Of a DNA stretch of 64,000 nucleotides, positions 1 through 8,298 are shown one piece after another. The stretch lies in the NCBI GenBank assembly GCA_023435825.1, contig JAEZMB010000139.1, forward strand, positions 1-64,000. Reading direction: 5' to 3'. The first letter of the stretch is position 1, and each line of letters opens with the position of its first letter. Under the pieces are notes generated by a model. That model made no database searches. It was not told where the DNA came from and saw only the letters and a list, made by a program, of their open reading frames with translations. Source of the DNA: Pseudomonadota bacterium. Its GTDB lineage: Bacteria; Desulfobacterota; Desulfovibrionia; Desulfovibrionales; Desulfovibrionaceae. The translations under genes and the position numbers were made by a program.

Positions 1-143
1 GGGCCCCCCATATGGAGAAAAGGGTAACGGGGGGCGGCGGGAGCTGGCTCCCCCGCCGACGGGGAAAAGCAAAAGGCTGCCGATGAAGCGAGGCGGGACA
101 CATCGTTGCTCCGGCCTCGGGCGCAGTGGACGAGCACACGCAA

Positions 144-175
144 CAAAAAGGGCCGCTCCAGGGATGGAGCGGCCC
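144..175 (-). terminator. Rho-independent terminator of the ThDP decarboxylase gene
   Basis: Perfect 10-bp inverted repeat GGGCCGCTCC / GGAGCGGCCC with a 6-nt loop (150-175). On the minus strand it is followed by TTTTTGTTG. It lies about 30 bp past the stop codon of the minus-strand gene, where a terminator is expected. The first 143 bases of the window show no convincing gene. Confidence 0.85.
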
Positions 176-205
176 GCTACGTTTGCGAGGAAACGACAAG
201 CGCCG

Positions 206-1825
206 CTATTTCGGGATGAGGTCGCCGACGTGCTTGTCGGCCGCGATCTCGATGACCGACACCCCCTTCACGGCCAGGGCCTTGGCAAAGGCCTCGCGGA
301 TGGCGACCGGCGTGTCGACCTTGGCCGTGGCCGCGCCGTAGCCCTTGCCCAGCGACACGATGTCCAGGCCCGGCAGATCCAGCCCCGGCACGCCCGGCGT
401 CTCTTCCAGCCGGGCAAACGATTTGAGGATGCCGTACTCGTCGTTGCGTAGGACCACGAAGACCACGTGCGCCCCGTGCTGCACGCCCGTCCAGATCGAC
501 TGCAACGAATACTGGAACGACCCGTCGCCAATGACGGCCACCACCGGCTTGCCCCGGCCCGAGGCCTTCTCGGCCAGGGCCAGCCCCACCGCCGCCGGCA
601 TCCCCCAGCCCAGCCCCCCCGAGGCCATGACAAACGAACTGTCCGGCTGCGTCACCACGCCCAGGGGCATGGCCGCCAGATCGGCCATGTTCGAGGGCGA
701 CTCGTTGACCAGGATGCAGTCGCCGCCGGTGATAACCTCCGAAAGGACGCTGAAAATCTGCCTGGGCGTCAGCGGCAACGGCGCGTCGTCGGCCACGGCG
801 ACCTGGGCAACCGCCGGCCGGACCGGCCCCCGGGCCGGGCGCTTGGCGACAAGCGGCAAAAGCGCCTCCACGGCAAGCAGGCTGTCGGAAACCAGGCTGT
901 CGCCGACCACGGCCTTGCCGGCCTCGTAGGGGTCGTCGATGATTTGCAGCAGTTTGGCCCCGGCCGGCAGCGTCTCGCCGGCCACCCACGGATAGTAGCG
1001 AAAGACCGGCGCGCCCACGACCACCACGAGATCATGCCCGGCCAGGGCCTTGCCCAGCGGCCCCACGGCCGGCGGCAGCACCCCGGCATAGAGCGGATGG
1101 TTGTGGGGAAACGGCACGCGCTCGGTAAAGGGGCCAAGCCAGACCGGGGCCTGCACCGCCTCGGCCAGGGCGATGCCCTGCTCCCAGGCCAGGCTTCGCG
1201 ACAGGTCCGCGCCGTAGACCAGCACGGGGTTCGCGGCGGCGTTTATGCGCGCGGCGAATTCGGCGATGCGCGCCGGGTCCGGGGCGTGGCGCACCGAGAC
1301 CGTGCGCCAGACATCCACGGCCTCCATGTCCTTTTCCCAGTCGTCCAGGGGCAGGGACAAAAAGACCGGCCCCTGGGGCTGCTGCATGGCCATGGCGTAG
1401 GCGCGCATGAAGGCCCCGGGCACGTCCTGGGGGCGTTTGGGCTCATAGCTCCATTTCACCCAGGGCTTGGGCAGCAAGGTTTCGTCGATGTTGGTGAGAA
1501 AGGGTTCGCCAAGGAGCATGTCGCGGGTCTGCTGGCCGGCGGTGATGATCAGCGGCGTCTTGTTGAGATAGGCGGTGAGGATGCAGCCCATGGCATTGCC
1601 CATGCCGGCCCCGGTGTGGACATTGACCAGCACGGGTTTGCCCAGCCCCTGGGCCAGGCCGTCGGCGATGCCGACCACGCTCGATTCCTGCAGGGCCAGG
1701 ATATAGGTGAAGTCGTCGGGGAAGTTCTTGAGAAAGGTTTCCTCGGTGGAGCCGGGGTTGCCGACCATGGTGGTAAGGCCGAGGCGTCTGAGCAGGGCAA
1801 AGGTGACGTCGCGCACTGTGGGCAT
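206..1825 (-). CDS. mdlC: Benzoylformate decarboxylase-like ThDP-dependent enzyme
   Basis: 539 residues, the usual size for ThDP decarboxylases of the benzoylformate decarboxylase (BFDC) group, which convert 2-oxo acids such as benzoylformate to aldehydes plus CO2. The ATG at 1825 is chosen over longer frames because GGGAGA lies just upstream and numbering from it matches Pseudomonas putida BFDC. Ser26, Glu47 and His70 of the active site are all present at the same positions, and the stretches GQQTR and KWSYEP are shared. The C-terminal cofactor motif GDGSFQYS...NDEYG binds Mg-ThDP. One difference stands out: the residue equivalent to P. putida His281 (FRYH) is Tyr278 here (FRYY), so substrate range or rate may differ. 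Cytosolic, probably monocistronic, with terminators on both sides. The fold is certain; the physiological substrate is inferred. Confidence 0.88.
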   Translation of the reverse strand: MPTVRDVTFALLRRLGLTTMVGNPGSTEETFLKNFPDDFTYILALQESSVVGIADGLAQGLGKPVLVNVHTGAGMGNAMGCILTAYLNKTPLIITAGQQTRDMLLGEPFLTNIDETLLPKPWVKWSYEPKRPQDVPGAFMRAYAMAMQQPQGPVFLSLPLDDWEKDMEAVDVWRTVSVRHAPDPARIAEFAARINAAANPVLVYGADLSRSLAWEQGIALAEAVQAPVWLGPFTERVPFPHNHPLYAGVLPPAVGPLGKALAGHDLVVVVGAPVFRYYPWVAGETLPAGAKLLQIIDDPYEAGKAVVGDSLVSDSLLAVEALLPLVAKRPARGPVRPAVAQVAVADDAPLPLTPRQIFSVLSEVITGGDCILVNESPSNMADLAAMPLGVVTQPDSSFVMASGGLGWGMPAAVGLALAEKASGRGKPVVAVIGDGSFQYSLQSIWTGVQHGAHVVFVVLRNDEYGILKSFARLEETPGVPGLDLPGLDIVSLGKGYGAATAKVDTPVAIREAFAKALAVKGVSVIEIAADKHVGDLIPK

Positions 1826-1940
1826 GGGCTTGTCTCCCGTATTGGTTGTCGGATGCGACACGCGGCGGGGATTCGCCGATTTAACGGCATTGCCACTGGC
1901 AGGAGGGAAGGTCAAGGCGGGCGGAAGACCACACCCCCAA

Positions 1941-1974
1941 AAACAAACGAGGCGTCCCCTCCCGGAGACGCCTC
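1941..1974 (-). terminator. Rho-independent terminator after the hybrid kinase gene
   Basis: Inverted repeat GAGGCGTC (1949-1956) / GACGCCTC (1967-1974) with a short GC-rich loop. On the minus strand it is followed by a T-rich tail (GTTTGTTTTT). It lies 35-70 bp past the kinase stop codon and separates the kinase from the decarboxylase gene. Confidence 0.8.
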
Positions 1975-2009
1975 GCGCAAAAATTGTCACGCCGGCGACC
2001 CGCCAGCGC

Positions 2010-3980
2010 CTACATCCTCGGACCCAGGGGCGAGGCCCGGCCGGCCTGCTTGAGGTTGGCTTCCAGCACCTCGGCGAGCTGGTCGATGGAGTGCGGCTTG
2101 GCCAGATAATCGTTCATGCCCAGGCGCAAGAACCGCTCCCGGTCCTTTTCGCTGGCATAGGCCGTCAGCGCCACCACCGGGATGCGCTTGGACAGCCCCG
2201 GCACCTCGCCGTGGCGGATGTGATGGGTGCACTCGATGCCGTCCATCACCGGCATCTGGATGTCCATGAGGATGATGTCGGCCCGATCCCGGGACAGCGC
2301 CTGCAAGGCTTCCTGGCCGTTTATCGCCTCCAGCACGTTGTAGCCGAGCCGGGAGAGCGCCCGGCCCGTGGTCAGGCGGTTGATGCGCTCGTCCTCGACC
2401 AAAAGCACCGTGTAGTCTTCGGGCGAAAACACCGGGTCCTCGCTGGCGTAGACCACGGACTGGTCCCGGCACTCGAAATCCGGCAGGGAGAACGGGGCCG
2501 CGAAATAAAAGGTGCTGCCCCGGCCCGGCGCGCTCTTCACCCAGATGCGCCCGCCAAGGAGCTGCACCAGATGCTTGGCGATGGACAGCCCCAGCCCGGC
2601 GCCGCTGACCCGCTTGGTCAGGTAGTGTTCGGCCAGCTCGAAATCCTCGAAAATCTTGCCCTGCAGTTCCTTGGCGATGCCGATGCCGGTGTCGCGCACC
2701 ATGAACAGCACTGTGCGGTATTGGGCGGAAAACTTGAGACGATCCGACCGGATAAGCTTGGCCCGAACCTCGATGGTCCCGTTTTTCGTGCATTTGAGCG
2801 CGTTGTCGACCAGATTGGACAGGATCTGGCGCAACCGGAACACGTCGCCCACCAGCCCCTCGGGAATGCGCGGATCAAACCGCGTGAGAAACTGCACCTC
2901 GCGCACCTTGGCCCGCACGCCGTAGCTGCGGCTAAGCGACCCCAGCACCTCGCCCACGGAAAAGGTGGCCAGCACCGGTTCGATGGCCGCCGCGTCGATG
3001 TCGGCCAGCTCCAGCACGTTGTTGACGATGGACAAAAGCCGCTTGCCCGAATCCTCGACGATCTCCCACAGCTCCCGTTCCTCGTTCCCGGTCGCGTCCT
3101 GCAGGGCCAGTTGGGCGGCCCCCATGATGCCGTTTAAGGGCGTGCGTAGTTCGTGGGTGATGTTGCCGAGGAATTGCGATTTGGCCTGGCTGGAGGAAAA
3201 GGCCAGCTCCCGTTCCCGTCGAAGCTGATGCTCGGTTTCCTTGAGCGCCGTGATGTCGCGGGAATAGCTGGCCACGTAGAGCACCTGGCCGGCCTCGTCG
3301 GCAATGGGGCAAATGCTCACCTGATAGCAGGTCTCCCCATGGCGCTCCTCGTACCCGACAATGGCGTTGCGGGCCACGGCCTCGCGCAGCTTGTCGCGCC
3401 GGGTCTCGGCCTGTTCCAGGGGCATGTGGCGGTACAGGCTCGCGCCCATGAGCGCGTCCACGGTCTGGCCCCGACGCCGGGCGGCCTCCTCGTTGAGCAC
3501 CAGGATGTAGCCGTCCACGTCGGACAGGATGATGGAATCGTGGGTGGCGTCGAGCAGGGCCTTGAAGATGGCCTGGTTTTCCGCGAGCAGTTGCTGGGCC
3601 AAAACGATCTTGGTCACGTCCTCGCGGATGATGATGCCGCCGGTGACCCGGCCGCTTTCCATGACCGGTATGCCGCGAATATTCTGGTAGGCGGACTGGC
3701 CGCCGCTGCAGGCGTCGACGTAGACGGCCTCAAGATGGATGGTGTCGCCGGCAAGGATGCGGTCGATCTCGCCGCTCAATCCCGAGGTCGTGATGCCGGG
3801 CAGTTCCTGGAGTTTTCTGCCCACGAAATAGTCGCGATCACGCTTGCCCCGGGCAAAATTGACCAAGTGCCAATCGTTGACGAAAGTAATGACGCCCTCG
3901 GCGTCGATGTGCATGATCGAAACCGGAGCAAGCTGTATGATCTGCTCGCAGTTGGCCGCAAGCGCTTCCTGGCCACCCAT
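2010..3980 (-). CDS. Hybrid sensor histidine kinase (PAS-PAS-HisKA-HATPase-REC)
   Basis: 656 residues with no membrane segment, so a cytosolic sensor. Two PAS-like sensor regions lie at about 5-125 and 135-250. The HisKA phosphoacceptor is His276 in NITHELRTPLNG. The ATPase core has Asn393 (NLVDNALK), a DTGIGI box near 430 and GAGLGLSIAKH near 460. A C-terminal receiver domain carries the phosphoacceptor Asp573 (LMDIQMPVMDG). The input signal cannot be read from sequence. No output domain or partner Hpt gene is adjacent, so the downstream target is unknown. The start is not certain: an AGGA lies about 13 nt upstream of the chosen ATG. Confidence 0.9.
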   Translation of the reverse strand: MGGQEALAANCEQIIQLAPVSIMHIDAEGVITFVNDWHLVNFARGKRDRDYFVGRKLQELPGITTSGLSGEIDRILAGDTIHLEAVYVDACSGGQSAYQNIRGIPVMESGRVTGGIIIREDVTKIVLAQQLLAENQAIFKALLDATHDSIILSDVDGYILVLNEEAARRRGQTVDALMGASLYRHMPLEQAETRRDKLREAVARNAIVGYEERHGETCYQVSICPIADEAGQVLYVASYSRDITALKETEHQLRRERELAFSSSQAKSQFLGNITHELRTPLNGIMGAAQLALQDATGNEERELWEIVEDSGKRLLSIVNNVLELADIDAAAIEPVLATFSVGEVLGSLSRSYGVRAKVREVQFLTRFDPRIPEGLVGDVFRLRQILSNLVDNALKCTKNGTIEVRAKLIRSDRLKFSAQYRTVLFMVRDTGIGIAKELQGKIFEDFELAEHYLTKRVSGAGLGLSIAKHLVQLLGGRIWVKSAPGRGSTFYFAAPFSLPDFECRDQSVVYASEDPVFSPEDYTVLLVEDERINRLTTGRALSRLGYNVLEAINGQEALQALSRDRADIILMDIQMPVMDGIECTHHIRHGEVPGLSKRIPVVALTAYASEKDRERFLRLGMNDYLAKPHSIDQLAEVLEANLKQAGRASPLGPRM

Positions 3981-4070
3981 AGGGAATCACATATCCTGTC
4001 GCCCGGCTGCTCGGCAAGCAGCATTGCACCCCTCGGATCGATTATTCGGACATTTCCTGTCCGACAACGA

Positions 4071-4853
4071 CTACCGAGCGTTGCGGCCCTCGATGCCGGC
4101 AAAGGCGCTGTGGTTGTGGATGGACTCAAAGCTCTCCACTTCCACCCGAAACCACGTCACCTTGGGATGCTCCCGCAAGGAACGGGCCACCTGGCGCGCC
4201 ACATCCTCCACAAACGTTGGATTGGCGAAGGCCTGTTCGGTGACGTGTTTCTCGTCCTCGCGCTTGAGCAGTGCAAAGACCGGCGACGAACCGGCCGCCT
4301 CGGCGGTTTCGATGAGTTCCTCCAGCCACAAGAGTCCGGAAAACCGGCAGCGGATGGAGATGACCGCCCGCTGGCTGTGCGCCCCCTGGTCGGAAATGGC
4401 CAGGGAACACGGGCACACGGTCATGACCGGCACATCCACGCCCAGCGTCAGGCGGAACTTGTCGCCCTCGAATTCCCCCGAGACCAGACAGGCATAGTCC
4501 ATCAGCGCCGCGGCGCCGGTGGCCGGCGAGGCCTTGGACAGGAAATAGGGAAAACGCAGGGTCATGTGGGCGTTCTGGGCTTCCAGGCGGGCGCGCACGT
4601 CTTCGAGCAGGGCCTTGAAGGTGACGAGGTCCAGCTCGCCGGCGAAACCGGACAGGGCCTCCACGAACCGGCTCATGTGGGTGCCCTTGAACTGGGCCGG
4701 CAGATCCACGGACAGCTCCACATCGGCCACGGTGTGCTGGCGGCCGCGCGCGCGGTCGCGCACCAGAAGCGGCAGGCGGAAATTCTTGATGCCGACCCGA
4801 TCCAGGTCGATGGGAACCTCGGGAGGTCCGCTTTGCACGTCTTGCATGGCCAT
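4071..4853 (-). CDS. folE2: GTP cyclohydrolase IB (FolE2)
   Basis: 260 residues, full length for the FolE2/GCYH-IB family, which converts GTP to 7,8-dihydroneopterin triphosphate, the first step of tetrahydrofolate (and queuosine) precursor synthesis. Family signatures are present: KGTHMSRF near 56-63, CPCS with Cys147 and Cys149, GAHSQR with His159 as probable metal ligand, and the C-terminal SFESIHNHSAFA. The start lies about 10 nt downstream of a GGAG. It follows nikR on the same strand after a 216-bp gap that contains no recognisable gene. FolE2 enzymes use varied divalent metals, so lying next to a nickel regulator is curious, but no functional link is shown. Confidence 0.93.
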   Translation of the reverse strand: MAMQDVQSGPPEVPIDLDRVGIKNFRLPLLVRDRARGRQHTVADVELSVDLPAQFKGTHMSRFVEALSGFAGELDLVTFKALLEDVRARLEAQNAHMTLRFPYFLSKASPATGAAALMDYACLVSGEFEGDKFRLTLGVDVPVMTVCPCSLAISDQGAHSQRAVISIRCRFSGLLWLEELIETAEAAGSSPVFALLKREDEKHVTEQAFANPTFVEDVARQVARSLREHPKVTWFRVEVESFESIHNHSAFAGIEGRNAR

Positions 4854-5119
4854 GATGGCGTATCTCCGGGATGGATGTCCCCGGCCTGGGCGCTGCGGCG
4901 GCGGGCGCGGGGGAGGCGTTTCCTACGCCGGGCGGACGCCCCTGTAAAGCCGGCGGCAGGCCGTCCTGCCCCTTAGGCGGGGCATCGGCCGGAAAACAAC
5001 GCCGGCCGGGAACGCCCTCATGTCTTGTTCCGGAAAAACATGGTGGTATTTTTCAGGAAACACAGGGACTTTATGTTGTCATCCGCAAACCGCCGCCAGC
5101 GGTTATCGCTGATGCGGCG

Positions 5120-5539
5120 CTACACGATCTCCTGGCCGGTGGTGGCCAGGGTGAGCTTGCCGTACTTGACGCCGCGCGTGGAGATGAGCTTTTGCGACAG
5201 CCGCTGCACGGCCTCGCCCGGCCCCTTGAGCACCAGCGCTTCCAGGCAGTTGTGGTGGTCGAGATGCACGTGCATGGACGACAGGATCACGTCGTGCTGC
5301 TCGTGCTGGGTCTCGATGAGCCGTTGGGCCAGATCGGAGGTGTGGTGGTCGTAGACCAGCGTCAGCACGCCGGCCACTTCCTTGTCCGACTGCTCCCATT
5401 CCTTTTGCACCAAAACGCCCCGGATGAGGTCGCGGATGGCTTCGGAACGGGTCTGATAGCTTTTCTCGTCGCACAGCGCGTCGAACTTCTCCAGAAGTTC
5501 GGAATTGAGCGACACGCCAAAGCGGATGGTCTGTCCCAT
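5120..5539 (-). CDS. nikR: Nickel-responsive regulator NikR
   Basis: 139 residues: N-terminal ribbon-helix-helix DNA-binding domain (RFGVSLNSELLEKFD, then RSEAIRDLIR) and C-terminal ACT-like nickel-binding domain. The four nickel ligands of E. coli NikR (His76, His87, His89, Cys95) correspond to His79, His90, His92 and Cys98 here (HVHLDHHNCLE). The ATG at 5539 is chosen because AGGAGAGG lies immediately upstream and the family starts there; a longer frame to 5578 lacks support. It represses nickel uptake genes when nickel is plentiful, but no nickel transporter or hydrogenase gene is in the window. A repeat element ends 13 bp upstream of the start. Confidence 0.95.
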   Translation of the reverse strand: MGQTIRFGVSLNSELLEKFDALCDEKSYQTRSEAIRDLIRGVLVQKEWEQSDKEVAGVLTLVYDHHTSDLAQRLIETQHEQHDVILSSMHVHLDHHNCLEALVLKGPGEAVQRLSQKLISTRGVKYGKLTLATTGQEIV

Positions 5540-5552
5540 GCCCCCTCTCCTG

Positions 5553-5656
5553 GTGCCGTATCCTCGAAGAACGCCCACGCGCCCTTGAGGACACCATCGT
5601 TGAATAATTGTTTCCCTTAAAAAATACCGGCGTATTTATTAAGGACGCAACACTAG
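5553..5656 (-). repeat. Stop-codon-associated palindromic repeat, copy C
   Basis: 104-bp element read on the minus strand. Its left end is CTAGTGTTGCGTCC (5643-5656), then an AT-rich hairpin AAATAC GCCG GTATTT, and its right end is GGATACGGCAC (5553-5563). It shares ends, length and internal hairpin with copies at 19456-19564, 27021-27125 and 62006-62110. The first TAG is the stop codon of the upstream methyltransferase gene. Its right end falls just before the nikR ribosome binding site. Confidence 0.75.
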
Positions 5657-6348
5657 GGTCTGATTTCGTAGAGGCTGATGGTGCTGCGGCAAGAGGCCAC
5701 GGCCACCGATTCCTCATGCAGCCGCCTGACGGCAAAGCCGTCGGCGGCAAGCCTGTCCCACACGCCCCGCGACACCTCGCGCCAGGGTTCGGCCAGCACC
5801 ACCCGGCCGCCCGGGGCCAGGCAGGAGCGGAAAATCGCGGTCAGCGGCTCGTAAAACCGCGTCTCGTATAAAATGTCGCTGCCCCAGAGCAGATCGAACA
5901 TGCCGTCGGCCAGGGCCGGGGCGCGCCAGTCCATGACGGCAAAGGCCGCCGACAGGCCATTTTCCCGGGCATTGCGCAAGCCATGGGCCACGGCCGCCGG
6001 CTCGTGGTCCACGCCCAGCACCCGTGCTCCGGCCGCCGCCCCGGCCATGGCCGAAAGCCCCATGCCGCAGCCGAGGTCCAGGCAGCGCCTGCCGGCCAGC
6101 TCGTCCGGCCGGGACTCCAGCCAGGCGGCGAGCAGCAGGCTGGCCGGCCACAGCTCGGCCCAGTAGGGCATGCGCTCGTCGGCTCCGAAGCCGTCCTGGC
6201 CCAGGCCTTCCCACAGCGACTCCATGTCCGCCTCGCGCCACAGCACGTATTCGCGGCCGGCAAGGGGCAGACGCATGCGGCCGTCCACCCATTGGGGCGC
6301 GGCGGCCCATTGGGGCAGGATCGGCACTGGGACGGCGATTCGGTTCAC
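5653..6348 (-). CDS. Class I SAM-dependent methyltransferase (NNMT/METTL21-like)
   Basis: 231 residues when started at the GTG at 6348, which follows GAGGAAG at good spacing. A longer ATG frame would overlap the divergent gcvH start and was rejected. The protein has PYWAELWPAS (typical of the protein/nicotinamide methyltransferase group) and a SAM-binding loop LDLGCGMGLSAMAGA followed by the acidic VLGVDHEP. The substrate is unknown; relatives methylate protein lysines or small amines. The gene ends on the TAG of repeat copy C. The 229 bp between it and gcvH should hold promoters for both directions. Confidence 0.75.
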   Translation of the reverse strand: MNRIAVPVPILPQWAAAPQWVDGRMRLPLAGREYVLWREADMESLWEGLGQDGFGADERMPYWAELWPASLLLAAWLESRPDELAGRRCLDLGCGMGLSAMAGAAAGARVLGVDHEPAAVAHGLRNARENGLSAAFAVMDWRAPALADGMFDLLWGSDILYETRFYEPLTAIFRSCLAPGGRVVLAEPWREVSRGVWDRLAADGFAVRRLHEESVAVASCRSTISLYEIRP

Positions 6349-6577
6349 GAAACTGCTTCCTCGCAAGTCAAAAACGCGCCATGACGCATCTTCCGTGTTA
6401 CCGTGAATCACGAAAAGGCGCAACCCGGGGCACGACCGACGATTATTCGGCAGCAAACCGAAGCATTGCCCCGACGCCGCTTGCCCCAGGCCTGCCAACG
6501 CGCTATTTGACGGCCAGCCCGTCGCGGCCTGTCGCGGGCGGGACCAAAGACCGATCATCACGTCAGGGAGAAGCGCC

Positions 6578-6952
6578 ATGCAAAAGGATCTACTCTATTC
6601 CAAGTCACATGAATGGGCCAGGGTCGAAGACGAAATCGCGGTGGTCGGCATCACCGATTTCGCCCAGGAACAACTCGGCGACATCACCTTCGTGGAACTG
6701 CCTGCCGTGGGCGACACCGTCGAGGCCGGCCGGGAAATGGGCTCCGTGGAGTCCGTCAAGGCCGCCAGCGAACTCTACAGCCCGGTTAGCGGCGAGGTCA
6801 TCGAGGTCAACGAGGAGTTGGAAAGCGCTCCCGAAAAGGTCAACTCCGACCCTTACGGCGAAGGCTGGCTGATCCGCGTGCGGCTCACCGACGAGCCCGC
6901 CGGCTTGCTGTCGCCCGAGGAGTACGAGGAACTGGCCAAGGCCGAGCACTAA
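6578..6952 (+). CDS. gcvH: Glycine cleavage system H protein
   Basis: 124 residues, normal length. H protein carries the aminomethyl group on a lipoyl arm between the P, T and L proteins of the glycine cleavage complex. The lipoylated lysine is Lys61 in GSVESVKAASELYSP. A GGGAG lies about 8 nt upstream of the ATG. First gene of the gcvH-gcvPA-gcvPB-lpdA operon, 14 bp before gcvPA. No glycine riboswitch motif was found in the 229-bp leader. Confidence 0.96.
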   Translation: MQKDLLYSKSHEWARVEDEIAVVGITDFAQEQLGDITFVELPAVGDTVEAGREMGSVESVKAASELYSPVSGEVIEVNEELESAPEKVNSDPYGEGWLIRVRLTDEPAGLLSPEEYEELAKAEH

Positions 6953-6966
6953 AATCGGAGCGCCCC

Positions 6967-8298
6967 ATGCCCTATATCCCCCACACCCCGGAGGAAATCC
7001 GGGAAATGCTCGACGCCGTCGGCGCGCCCGACGTCGATGCCCTGTTCGCCGAAATCCCGGCCGCGCTGCGTCCCCAGAGCTTCGATCTGGCCAAGGGAGC
7101 CACGGAAATGGCCGTGCGCGCCGCCATGGAGAAGCTGTCGGCCAAAAACCGCATCGACCTGACGAGCTTTCTCGGCGGCGGCTTTTATGACCACTACGTC
7201 CCGGCCGCCTCGGACCTGCTGCTGTCGCGCGGGGAATTCTACACCGCCTACACGCCCTATCAGCCCGAGGCCTCCCAGGGGACGCTGCAGGCCATCTTCG
7301 AGTACCAGACCGCGGTGTGCCGGCTCATGGACATGGAGTGCTCCAACGCCGGCGTCTACGACGGCGGCACCGCCCTCTACGAGGCGCTGATGATGGCCGT
7401 GCGCCACACCCGGCGCAAAAAGGCCGTGGTCAGCGAGACGGTCAGCCCCATCTACCGCATCGTGCTGGCCACCTACACCAAAAATCTCCACCTCGACCTG
7501 GTCGTCGTGTCCCATAAAAACGGCCTGGACGACTTCGAGGCCCTGACGGCCGCCGTAGACTGCGACACCGCCGCCATCGTTGTGCAAAATCCCAATTTCT
7601 TCGGCAACGTCCAGGACTTCACCGCCCTGTTCGAACACGCCAGGGACAAGGGCGCGGTGTCGGTCATCTCCTGCTACCCGGTGCTCCAGACGGTGCTCAA
7701 AACCCCCGGAGCCATGGGCGCGGACATCGCCACGGCCGAAGGCCAGAGCCTGGGCCTGCCGCTGTCGTTTGGCGGCCCCTACCTCGGCATCATGACCTGC
7801 AAGAAAAGCCTCGTGCGCCAGATGCCCGGCCGCATCGCCGGCCGCACCAAGGACGCTGAGGGCCGCACCGGCTACGTGCTGACGCTGCAAGCCCGCGAGC
7901 AGCACATCCGCCGCCAGAAGGCCACGTCCAACATCTGCTCCAACCAGGCCCTGTGCGCCCTGCGCGCGCTTATTAACCTGTGCCTCACCGGCAACGAAGG
8001 GCTTTCCCGCCAGGCCGCCCGGTCCATCGAAAACGCCAACTACGCCGCCTGGAAGCTCGGCGCCATCCCCGGCGTCAAGCTGTTAAACGAAGCGCCCTTT
8101 GGCAACGAATTCGCGGCCGTGTTCCCGGTAAACGCCAAGCAGGTGGCCCGCACGCTCATGGACGGCGGCATCGTGCCGGGCTTCCCCTTGGGCCGCTACT
8201 ACAAGGGATTGGAAAACGCGCTGCTGATCTGCTGCACCGAAAAGCACGACCGCGCCGACATCGACCGCCTGGCCCGGCGGCTGGAGAACGCCTTATGA
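6967..8298 (+). CDS. gcvPA: Glycine dehydrogenase (decarboxylating) subunit 1
   Basis: 443 residues, the length of the alpha half of split (heterotetrameric) P protein. Starts MPYIPHTPEEIREML and carries FLGGGFYDHYVP and FEYQTAVCRLMDMECSNAGVYDG, hallmarks of the N-terminal P-protein half. With GcvPB it decarboxylates glycine using PLP and passes the aminomethyl group to lipoyl-GcvH; the system can also run in the synthesis direction. Its stop codon overlaps the gcvPB start (ATGA), which implies translational coupling. Confidence 0.96.
   Translation: MPYIPHTPEEIREMLDAVGAPDVDALFAEIPAALRPQSFDLAKGATEMAVRAAMEKLSAKNRIDLTSFLGGGFYDHYVPAASDLLLSRGEFYTAYTPYQPEASQGTLQAIFEYQTAVCRLMDMECSNAGVYDGGTALYEALMMAVRHTRRKKAVVSETVSPIYRIVLATYTKNLHLDLVVVSHKNGLDDFEALTAAVDCDTAAIVVQNPNFFGNVQDFTALFEHARDKGAVSVISCYPVLQTVLKTPGAMGADIATAEGQSLGLPLSFGGPYLGIMTCKKSLVRQMPGRIAGRTKDAEGRTGYVLTLQAREQHIRRQKATSNICSNQALCALRALINLCLTGNEGLSRQAARSIENANYAAWKLGAIPGVKLLNEAPFGNEFAAVFPVNAKQVARTLMDGGIVPGFPLGRYYKGLENALLICCTEKHDRADIDRLARRLENAL

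Noticed and set aside
1851..1861. GGATGCGACAC upstream of the decarboxylase gene, similar to the repeat family right end
   Set aside because: No matching left end or AT-rich hairpin at about 105 bp in either direction; probably chance.
4854..5119. Possible riboswitch in the folE2 leader
   Set aside because: GC-rich hairpins occur but no THF, preQ1 or ZTP motif could be matched.
6349..6577. Possible glycine riboswitch upstream of gcvH
   Set aside because: The conserved glycine-aptamer pieces were not found in the leader.
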